A stretch of DNA of 13,109 bases from Clostridia bacterium (GTDB lineage Bacteria; Bacillota_A; Clostridia; Oscillospirales; CAG-272): the NCBI GenBank assembly GCA_017652965.1, contig JAGBZZ010000169.1, forward strand, positions 1 to 13,109. The letters run 5' to 3'. The translations under genes and the position numbers were made by a program. Positions 1 to 6,591 of this stretch are shown here, one piece after another. The notes beneath the pieces are model-generated. The model saw nothing but the letters and a program-made list of their open reading frames with translations, was not told the DNA's origin and did no database searches. Each line of letters starts with the position of its first letter. Positions within the stretch are counted from its first letter, which is position 1.

Positions 1-9
1 AGAAATATG

Positions 10-40
10 AAAAGAGCCCTCGTGCAATGAGGACTCTTTT
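10..40 (-). terminator. Rho-independent terminator after the creatininase-family gene
   Basis: A hairpin lies 22 bp beyond the stop codon of the creatininase-family gene. The arms are aaaagag-c-cctc (10-21) and gagg-a-ctctttt (29-40), with a 7-nt loop and one C/A mismatch. Read on the minus strand the structure ends in a U run, as expected for an intrinsic terminator. The A/T-rich arms make it roughly symmetric, so it could also stop transcription entering from the left. Confidence 0.75.
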
Positions 41-62
41 GTATAAGGTTTTGTTGTCGGTT

Positions 63-926
63 TCACCGTTTTCTGTCGATATCCGCGAGAAGTCTCTCGT
101 CTTCCTTGAAAAACTTGATCGCGCGCGCCACACGCTCGGCCTCCATACGGAGGGTCGCTCTGCCGATGCGCTCGTTCATGCCATAGGGGTCGGTGCCCTG
201 ATAGGCGTGCGGATAGTCGAGGTGCCAGCAGTTGCTCTTTAGCTCGATCCCGCGTTCGCGGTAAGGACGGGCATCCCCCGTCGGGAGGCCGCTCTCCTTA
301 CCGAGCAGATCGAGCCGCATCGTTTCGGGGGCGATGGCCATGATGTGCGAGCCCTCGTCGAAGCAGGCGTGACCGACCAGCATTCCCTCCCTGTGGTAGC
401 GCAGAAGAAGCTCCTCGTCCTCCGGGGTAAGCTCGGGAATTGAGCCACGGCCGTGCTCCTCAAGATACTTCGCCTGCGTATGCGGTGCCTGCTCACCCAC
501 AAAGAGGTTCGCAACGACATACTTCTTGTTTCGGTTTTCGATATCACGGAGGAAGGCCCCCAGCCAGAACTGATTGCCGCCGTGACAGTTGTAGATCATG
601 ATCTTTCGAAAGCCGTTCAGGTAGATCTGATCGCAAAGCTGCTCAAGGAGGGTAAGCTGAGTCGAAAGCGGCAGAGTCACGCTCCCCTCGGTGCGGTCGT
701 TCAGCCGCTCGGGCACGTCCCCGAAGATATAATCGGGAAAGACGGCGACGGTTTCGATCTGCGAGGCCATATAGGCAATGCGGCTTGCGATCATAATATC
801 GGTGCCGAGCGCCATATGAAGCCCGTGCTTCTCGATGCATCCCATCGGGATCACGCAGGTCCCCCTTGCCGCCTCACGAAGCTCGGGAAAGCTCCCCGAG
901 GTGTGATACATCCATCTTGTTTCCAT
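63..926 (-). CDS. Creatininase-family amidohydrolase
   Basis: A 287-residue metal-dependent amidohydrolase of the creatininase family, whose members hydrolyse cyclic or linear amides (creatinine, formamides, some keto-inositol or lactam substrates). Visible metal-site motifs are E32-K-H34-G followed by G-T-D43, the N113-C-H-G-G-N118 loop, and a late D190-E191-G-S segment, all at the expected spacing. There is no signal peptide, so it should be cytoplasmic. I chose the start at 926 because GGAGG sits 7 nt upstream. An in-frame ATG at 965 falls at the predicted transcription start of the promoter at 969-997, so it is unlikely to be used. The gene follows the GH78 gene but is separated from it by a terminator and has its own promoter. 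The substrate is unknown; the family is confident, the reaction is not. Confidence 0.88.
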   Translation of the reverse strand: METRWMYHTSGSFPELREAARGTCVIPMGCIEKHGLHMALGTDIMIASRIAYMASQIETVAVFPDYIFGDVPERLNDRTEGSVTLPLSTQLTLLEQLCDQIYLNGFRKIMIYNCHGGNQFWLGAFLRDIENRNKKYVVANLFVGEQAPHTQAKYLEEHGRGSIPELTPEDEELLLRYHREGMLVGHACFDEGSHIMAIAPETMRLDLLGKESGLPTGDARPYRERGIELKSNCWHLDYPHAYQGTDPYGMNERIGRATLRMEAERVARAIKFFKEDERLLADIDRKR

Positions 927-968
927 CATCCATCCTCCGTTTCTCTTTTTGATGCTTGTCCTCATTTT

Positions 969-997
969 ACTATATCATAAATAGGGAAAAAGCACAA
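969..997 (-). promoter_or_regulatory. Sigma-A-like promoter for the creatininase-family gene
   Basis: On the minus strand, TTGTGC (992-997) is followed by a 17-bp spacer and TATAGT (969-974), with an extended -10 TGA just upstream of the TATAGT. The -35 is weak (three matches) and the -10 is good (five of six). It lies immediately after the terminator of the preceding operon and would start transcription near 962, leaving a leader of about 35 nt that contains the GGAGG site. Confidence 0.6.
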
Positions 998-1003
998 GTA
1001 GAT

Positions 1004-1032
1004 AAAAAAAGCAGAGAGCAAGCACTCTCTGC
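1004..1032 (-). terminator. Rho-independent terminator after the GH78 gene (operon end)
   Basis: A perfect 8-bp stem, gcagagag (1011-1018) with ctctctgc (1025-1032), has a 6-nt loop. On the minus strand it is followed by seven U (from the A run at 1004-1010). It begins 18 bp past the GH78 stop codon and marks the end of the five-gene GRE operon. On the plus strand the hairpin is followed by ctttttc, so it may work in both directions. Confidence 0.88.
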
Positions 1033-1050
1033 CTTTTTCGCGAGATGGGG

Positions 1051-3297
1051 TCAGTCGGCATTCGGGTGGCGAAGGAGACTGTAGCTGCCGCTTTTGATGC
1101 GCCCTGTGTGCGTCCCGTCCTCAAAGCAGAAGGAGGCGGGCAGGACGGCCGTGGCGGTGATCTCCTCCGGGATCTCGGCGGTGAGGAGCACCGCCTCTCC
1201 CTCTCGCTCCCAGGATACCGCGATCCGCCCTGCGGGGGCGATGTGATAGCCCGATGCGTGATCGAGCGCCTCGACAAAGGCGGGCGCGATCCTGAGCGTG
1301 TTCACATTATCCCGATTGGGGTTCAGCCGGATGCCAACGAGGCAGCTTATGAACCACGCGCTGATATCTCCCCAGAAATGATGATTCATGGAGGAAACGC
1401 TATCGGGCAAAAAGACCTCCCAAAGGGTGGTAGCCCCCCGCTTGATCCAATTCCCGTAGGAGGGATAGTCAGGGCGCGTGATCATCCGAAAGGCAAGGTC
1501 GCTGTGCCCAAAGCGGCTCAGCACATGGAAGAGCACCCGTCCTCCCAGCACACCGACATCCATATGGTCATCCGCCGCGTGGATCATGGCCAGAAGACGG
1601 GCGAAGGCGCGCTCCTCCTCCTCGCGTTCAAAGACACCGTAAAAGAGGCACATCGCCTGAGAGGTCTGGCAAGAGCCGAGCGCCTCCATCGTGCGGTAGT
1701 CGATGAGGTGAGCACGGATGGCCTCGCGGTAGTGTGCCGCCTCCCCCCGTGCATAGGCCGCATCGGTGAAGCGCCCGACGGCATCCAGCATTACGGCTGC
1801 TTTGTCGGCAATATCCTTAGCCATCACCGTGTCGGTGAGCAGAAGGGGGGCCTTGGGCGAGCCGCCGCCGACCTGACACCAGTCACCGAGCCCGATGCTG
1901 AGAAGCCCGCGCGCGTCGGTCCTGCTCCGAAGATAGGAGAGGTAGGCGAGAAGGGCGGGCGCCGCCTCGGTGATCATCGCGGTCTCCCCGCGGTATACAT
2001 AGGTGCGGTACGGGAACTCGGCAAGAACCGCATCCCACGCGGGGCCGTTCCCCCATTTGAAGCCCCAGCCACCCGTCGGGACGATGCCGGGGAGGGCGCC
2101 GTCCGCGCGCTGGGCACGGCAGATATTACGCATCCATTCGCGATAATTGCGCTCGGGGGCGAAGTTCAGGAGTGCCGCCTCGCAAGAAAGAGCCGCGTCT
2201 GCCGTCCAGCCGTTTTTCTCGCGCTGGGGGCAATCGGTCGGGAAATGATAAAAATTTGAGAGGATACTGCGCCGTGTCATCTCCTGGAGGGTAGAGGCGA
2301 CCGCATCCGAGCAGGAAAAGCCCCCGCGCGTGGCAAGCGCCGTGTGATACACAAGATAGGTGAGAAGCCCCTCGGTCGCCTGTGCCGCGGTGATCCCGTT
2401 CACCTTCACATACCGAAAGCCGTGATAGGTGAAGGTGGGCTCATAGGCCTCGGTCCCCACCCCCTTGCACACATACACATCCCTGTGTACAAGCTGTCTG
2501 TCACGCTCCCAATTCTCACGGGTAAACCAGACCTGCGCCAGGTCAAGATCCCCGTCCTTCAAGGAATCCGCATGGCGGAGCTCGATCCTTTGCCCCCGTT
2601 TTCCCTCGACGGTAAGGCGGCAGATCCCGGCGTCCGACACACCGAAATCGTAAATGTAGCCGCCGTCCGCCGCCGGGAGGATCGCGATCGGAACACGCTC
2701 CTCCTCCTTGGTGATGGGGTCGATATCCGCAGGGCAAAGCTCCCCTCTCGGCGGTGTGGCGGGCAGGGCATCCGCCCAGCCGCTGTCATCAAATCCGACG
2801 AGGCTCCAGCCCTCGATCTCCTCACCCGCATCATAGTACTCTCCGAAGCGGTAATCGTCACTTCGGATCGGCGAGGGTGCGACCTTGAGCCCTTCTCCGC
2901 TGTGAAAAAGAAGCTCTTCCCCGTGCGTAACGGTCACGGCGAGCATCGGCGCGCCTCGGAAGGCCGCCCTGTCAAACTCCCAGATGTAACCGCCGGGGTT
3001 ATTCTGAAGCCCATTCCCGAGAAGGAGGCCGAGCACATTCTCCCCCGCGTTCAATGCGACCTCATAGTCATCGTAATAAATAAGATCATCGGTGTTGCTG
3101 ATATACGGGGACAAGAACCCCCGTGTGATCCTCTCGCCGTTCAGATAGAGCTCATAAAGCCCACACGCCGCGACACGGATCCTGACGGGGAGCACCTCCC
3201 GCAACACGAGCACCCGACGGAAGTAATAGGCGGGCACGCTCTTCTCGAGTGTATTGTATTCCTCGGTCGCCCTTACAAACATTTCTTTGTTCAGCAT
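1051..3297 (-). CDS. Alpha-L-rhamnosidase, GH78 family (cytoplasmic)
   Basis: A 748-residue GH78 inverting alpha-L-rhamnosidase, which removes terminal L-rhamnose from glycosides or oligosaccharides. The N-terminal part (about 20-110) is the rhamnosidase beta-sandwich with G-L-Y-E-L-Y-L-N-G. Then come T-Y-H-G-F-R-Y-V (290-297) and the (alpha/alpha)6 catalytic domain. The signature D355-C-P-Q-R-E360 followed by W-T-A-D367 matches Asp567/Glu572/Asp579 of the Bacillus GL1 enzyme in spacing. T-T-L-W-E627 corresponds to Glu841 and is followed by the S-M-N-H-H-F-W-G-D motif. The usual W-T-G-D is W-T-A-D here. No signal peptide is present, and the N-terminal accessory domains of longer GH78 proteins are absent. 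AAGGAG is 8 nt before the ATG and overlaps the stop codon of the GH20 gene, so the two are co-transcribed and probably translationally linked. It is the last gene of the operon. Confidence 0.93.
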   Translation of the reverse strand: MLNKEMFVRATEEYNTLEKSVPAYYFRRVLVLREVLPVRIRVAACGLYELYLNGERITRGFLSPYISNTDDLIYYDDYEVALNAGENVLGLLLGNGLQNNPGGYIWEFDRAAFRGAPMLAVTVTHGEELLFHSGEGLKVAPSPIRSDDYRFGEYYDAGEEIEGWSLVGFDDSGWADALPATPPRGELCPADIDPITKEEERVPIAILPAADGGYIYDFGVSDAGICRLTVEGKRGQRIELRHADSLKDGDLDLAQVWFTRENWERDRQLVHRDVYVCKGVGTEAYEPTFTYHGFRYVKVNGITAAQATEGLLTYLVYHTALATRGGFSCSDAVASTLQEMTRRSILSNFYHFPTDCPQREKNGWTADAALSCEAALLNFAPERNYREWMRNICRAQRADGALPGIVPTGGWGFKWGNGPAWDAVLAEFPYRTYVYRGETAMITEAAPALLAYLSYLRSRTDARGLLSIGLGDWCQVGGGSPKAPLLLTDTVMAKDIADKAAVMLDAVGRFTDAAYARGEAAHYREAIRAHLIDYRTMEALGSCQTSQAMCLFYGVFEREEEERAFARLLAMIHAADDHMDVGVLGGRVLFHVLSRFGHSDLAFRMITRPDYPSYGNWIKRGATTLWEVFLPDSVSSMNHHFWGDISAWFISCLVGIRLNPNRDNVNTLRIAPAFVEALDHASGYHIAPAGRIAVSWEREGEAVLLTAEIPEEITATAVLPASFCFEDGTHTGRIKSGSYSLLRHPNAD

Positions 3298-3309
3298 TCA
3301 CCCTTCTCC

Positions 3310-4938
3310 TTATACCGAGCCTTCCGAAAGGCTTTCAAGATACGCACGGTAGGCGTCCAAAAAGAGACGGCCATAGACCTCCTCGCGCCGAACCTCTGCG
3401 AGTGCCGCAAGCGCGGCGGGAGCCGCCTCGGGAAGGACGCGCGGCGGCGGCGTTGACGAATGCGGGACGGGCGGCAGGATATCGGCAAGCGGCGAGAGCG
3501 GCAGCTCGCCGAGCCCCTCCCGCCCAAGCACCGAAGCAAAGAGCGCCGCGCGGTAGTCCGCATCATACGGCACCGCGTCACGGTTCCAGAGGCGGTCGGC
3601 AAAGAGCGCCATCGCGATCGGCAGGCGGCAAGCAAGATAGGCATAGGTTGGGAGATTACCGAGCTCCCAGCCGCAGGTCTCACCGCCGATGCGCGCCCCC
3701 TCCTCACGCGAGGGTGACCAAGCATTCATCTTTTCGGCCGTCATATAGTGGTTCTGGTCATGGTAGGTCGAGTAACAGTGCGCGTTGATCACCGTAAAGC
3801 CCGCCTCCTCCAGCATCCGCATATCGGCCTCCACCCGATCGGGCGGAAGATCGGCATACCCCGGGTTCGAGGGCTTCCAGTATTCGATGATAATATCCCG
3901 CGGGATCGGCGGGGGTGCCGCCATCTCGCGCTGATCGTTCCACTTGATCATCCGCTTGCCAAGCCCCGTGACAATGGCGTGGATGCGGCAGATGCCGTCG
4001 TGATAGAGGGCGAGCATATCCGGAAGCCCCCGCCTCTGCATATAGGCGCGGCAGGCATGGCAGTTATCCCAGTGCGGCACGGCGCCGAGGTCGGGGCAGG
4101 AGATCTCGTCCCCCCCGATATGGATGTATTCGCCCGGGAAGACCTCGGCAATCTCGGCAAGGATGCGGCGATAGAGCCGATAGGTCTCCTCATTCCCGAG
4201 GCATACCCCCCAAGCGACGGGGCCGTCCGGCGAGAGATAGAGCTTTTTCAGCGCAAGCGGTGCCGCCTTGATCGCCTCGGCACGCTCGCTGTCGATCACA
4301 TCGCAGAGGAGGTCGGGGCGGGCACGCAGGAGCGCCGTCGCGTGGGTGGGAAATTCGATCTCGGGAATGATCTCGATCGCAAGCTCGCGCGCAAAGCGAC
4401 AAAGCGCCGCAAGCTCCTCCCTTGTGTGGCGGCGGTAGGTGCCGAGATCCGGCAGGACCTCGGACTCCATCGCATAACCCTCGCCGTCCATCAGATGCAG
4501 ATGCACATAATTGTACTTCAGCCATGCCGCACGGACAAGGTATTCATAAAGGATCGGCAGCTCGACATAGCCGCGTGCGAGGTCAAGCATGACCGAGCGG
4601 TGAGGATAGGCGGGGGCATCCGAGATCTCGGCAAAGGAAAAGCCACCGTCGGTATAGAGGCAGGCGAGGGTCGCGACCGCGTTGCGGAGCCCCTCATAAT
4701 CGCCATAGCGCACCGTGATGCCCGCAGGCTCGACCGAGAGTCGGTACGCGCCCTTCACCGCAAAGGGGGCCAGAATCAGGCTGACGGTGGCATCCGCCCC
4801 CGTGCGCGGTGCGAGCGTAGGGAGAAAGAGCGAGAGCATCCGAGCCGCCGCCCTGCCCTCCTCGGTCGCGGGGAATACGGGCGTACCCCGAAGGCTTCCC
4901 TCCCTTTTTTGCTCCTGCTTCGGGCGCGGTATCATCAT
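3310..4938 (-). CDS. GH20 beta-N-acetylhexosaminidase-like enzyme
   Basis: A retaining GH20 glycosidase that should release terminal beta-linked N-acetylhexosamines by substrate-assisted catalysis. Numbering is from the upstream ATG at 4947. Residues about 20-110 form the GH20b alpha/beta domain. The barrel starts with H-R117-S-V-M-L-D122-L-A-R125. Then come V-H149-L-H-L-M-D154-G-E-G, the I-P-E-I-E-F-P-T-H segment (194-202), and the catalytic pair in H-I-G-G-D280-E281, followed by K-W336-N. There is no signal peptide or C-terminal extra domain. The preferred start is 4938, because AAAGGAG lies 10 nt upstream of it but only 1 nt upstream of the ATG at 4947. The gap to the nucleoside-hydrolase gene is 24 nt. 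The family is certain; specificity (GlcNAc, GalNAc or another 2-acetamido sugar) cannot be told from sequence. Confidence 0.9.
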   Translation of the reverse strand: MMIPRPKQEQKREGSLRGTPVFPATEEGRAAARMLSLFLPTLAPRTGADATVSLILAPFAVKGAYRLSVEPAGITVRYGDYEGLRNAVATLACLYTDGGFSFAEISDAPAYPHRSVMLDLARGYVELPILYEYLVRAAWLKYNYVHLHLMDGEGYAMESEVLPDLGTYRRHTREELAALCRFARELAIEIIPEIEFPTHATALLRARPDLLCDVIDSERAEAIKAAPLALKKLYLSPDGPVAWGVCLGNEETYRLYRRILAEIAEVFPGEYIHIGGDEISCPDLGAVPHWDNCHACRAYMQRRGLPDMLALYHDGICRIHAIVTGLGKRMIKWNDQREMAAPPPIPRDIIIEYWKPSNPGYADLPPDRVEADMRMLEEAGFTVINAHCYSTYHDQNHYMTAEKMNAWSPSREEGARIGGETCGWELGNLPTYAYLACRLPIAMALFADRLWNRDAVPYDADYRAALFASVLGREGLGELPLSPLADILPPVPHSSTPPPRVLPEAAPAALAALAEVRREEVYGRLFLDAYRAYLESLSEGSV

Positions 4939-4962
4939 TACGGTCATTCTCCTTTCGGTTGT

Positions 4963-5847
4963 TTAAATTGAGAGCGAGATGCCGAGGCTTCTTTGGTAAT
5001 CCGCCCAGAAGCGCTCGGGCTTATAGCCGGTCACAAGGCGGAAAGGACCGCCCTCGACGGGGGTAAAGCGGGTGGCACCGCGTTCGGCCTCCACAGCAAG
5101 AGTGCCGCGCGCCGTCTCGACCTCCTCGGGAGCAAGAAGCGCGTACGCGAGAAGGGCATCGTGGAAGTAGATCCGCTCAACGGTCGTAGGGATCGCATCC
5201 GAGACCGGCCGCCAGCGCGGTATGTCACGCAAGAGCGCCTTCAAGGGGCGGGGTGGGATCGAGAAGCGGCAGGTCTCCTCCACTCCGATCACAAGGCAAG
5301 GAGAGGCACAACGGAAAAACACGGTCGCGGCCGCCTCGCGGTCACAGAGGATATTCCATTCGACCTCTCCCCAGCGCGAGGTATCAAAGGCGGGATCCTC
5401 GGTATAGCGCCCGCCCATCACGGCAAGTCCGCCGAGCAGCGCGGGGATATGAGGATAGCGGGTAAAGAGGGTCGCCACATTGGTAAGCGGTCCGATGGCC
5501 ACGAGTGTGACCTCATGCGGAGATGCCTCGACCGTCCTTCTCATAAATTCAATCGCCGTTTCCTCCTCGGTACAGTCAAAGGGGCAGCACTTCGCGATAG
5601 CCTGCTGGTTGACGGTCAGCCCCTCCTGACGCAGGATGCCCGAGGTGGGCTCGGAGAGCCCGACCCGCACGGGGACCCTTTGCCCCGCCGCTAGGCACAC
5701 GGCGTGGGCAAGGCGGGCGCGGAGATGGGGAGCGCCCGTGACCGTCGTAATGCCGAGAAGCTCGACATCACGGCGCCCGAGAAGATAGGCGAGCGCCAGG
5801 CAATCGTCAATATCGCATCCGATATCGGTGTCAAGTAAGATTTTCAT
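4963..5847 (-). CDS. Nucleoside hydrolase (IUNH) family protein, divergent pocket
   Basis: A 294-residue member of the inosine-uridine nucleoside hydrolase family, calcium enzymes that cleave N-ribosidic bonds to give ribose and a base. The N-terminal metal motif D6-T-D8-I-G-C-D-I-D14-D15 is intact. So are the I-G-P-L-T-N-V-A segment (118-125), E163-W-N165 and the late H229-D230. Two residues that contact ribose in the Crithidia enzyme seem replaced: the Asn of the usual G-N turn is Ala39, and the Asn six residues before the E-x-N is Ser157. The substrate may therefore not be an ordinary nucleoside. The start at 5847 has GGGAG 5 nt upstream; an in-frame TTG at 5859 overlaps that site and is rejected. 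It is third in the operon, 30 nt after the activase. Confidence 0.88.
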   Translation of the reverse strand: MKILLDTDIGCDIDDCLALAYLLGRRDVELLGITTVTGAPHLRARLAHAVCLAAGQRVPVRVGLSEPTSGILRQEGLTVNQQAIAKCCPFDCTEEETAIEFMRRTVEASPHEVTLVAIGPLTNVATLFTRYPHIPALLGGLAVMGGRYTEDPAFDTSRWGEVEWNILCDREAAATVFFRCASPCLVIGVEETCRFSIPPRPLKALLRDIPRWRPVSDAIPTTVERIYFHDALLAYALLAPEEVETARGTLAVEAERGATRFTPVEGGPFRLVTGYKPERFWADYQRSLGISLSI

Positions 5848-5877
5848 TTTCTCTCCCAAGTGTTTGTTTGTAGTTCT

Positions 5878-6591
5878 TTATTGTGCAAAAAGCTTTCGAA
5901 GCGCCGCCACCTCCGCCTCACTCGGGACGGTAAAAGAGGGGGGCGCCAACCCGAGCCTTCGGTACTTGCCGTATCCCAGCGTGTGATACGGCAAAAGGGT
6001 GATCTCCTTCGGGCGATAGGGACGCAAGAAGTCCCGGATGGCCAGCATCTCCTCCTCGGTGCCGTTGCACTCGGGGATCAAGGGAATGCGGATATGAACG
6101 GCTGCCCCCGACTCAAAAAGGCGGCAAAGGTTTTGAAGGATCCGCTCGTTCCCCACCCCGGTAAAGGCGCGGTGCCGCTCACTTGACAGGCACTTGATGT
6201 CATAGAGGAAAAGATCGGTGCAGTCGAGGAGTGGCAGAAAGTGCTCGAAGGGAACGTCCCCTGCCGTGTCGATCGCCGTACGGATCCCGCGATGCTTACA
6301 TTCCCGAAAAAGCGCGGCGAGGAACTCGCTTTGCAGCATACATTCGCCACCCGAGGCGGTCACGCCGCCGTCCGGGCGGTAAAAGGGGATATCCTCCGCG
6401 GCGATATCGGCAAGCTCCCGAAGGGTATATTCCCGTACGGCGGGCTCCTCGCCCCCCGTGAGGCCGATGCCCTCGGGATTATGGCACCAGGCACACCGCA
6501 TCGGACAGCCGTGAAAAAAGAACACAGTGCGGATCCCGGGGCCGTCGACCGTCGAGCCGCGCTGAATGTCGAAGAGCCGCGCCGTCTCCAT
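5878..6591 (-). CDS. Glycyl radical enzyme activating protein (radical SAM, PflA-type)
   Basis: A 237-residue radical SAM activase that abstracts a hydrogen from the conserved glycine of its partner GRE to form the stable glycyl radical. The [4Fe-4S] ligands C29-x3-C33-x2-C36 lie in G-C-P-M-R-C-A-W-C-H-N-P. The SAM-binding S80-G-G-E83 and a late L-L-P-Y-H motif are present. No cysteine-rich ferredoxin insert is seen. The length is like PflA rather than the roughly 300-residue activases of choline lyase or hydroxyphenylacetate decarboxylase, which carry two extra clusters. Its ATG overlaps the TGA of the GRE gene by one base (TGATG), implying translational coupling; AAAGGA lies 11 nt upstream inside the GRE gene. 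Pairing with the upstream GRE is certain from the arrangement. Confidence 0.93.
   Translation of the reverse strand: METARLFDIQRGSTVDGPGIRTVFFFHGCPMRCAWCHNPEGIGLTGGEEPAVREYTLRELADIAAEDIPFYRPDGGVTASGGECMLQSEFLAALFRECKHRGIRTAIDTAGDVPFEHFLPLLDCTDLFLYDIKCLSSERHRAFTGVGNERILQNLCRLFESGAAVHIRIPLIPECNGTEEEMLAIRDFLRPYRPKEITLLPYHTLGYGKYRRLGLAPPSFTVPSEAEVAALRKLFAQ

Noticed and set aside
1045..2259. A 404-codon open frame on the plus strand
   Set aside because: It lies antisense to the GH78 catalytic domain, whose motifs are unmistakable. It has no recognisable domain and its length is explained by the high GC content of the real gene.
3748..4971. A 407-codon open frame on the plus strand
   Set aside because: Antisense shadow of the GH20 gene, without family motifs or a ribosome binding site.
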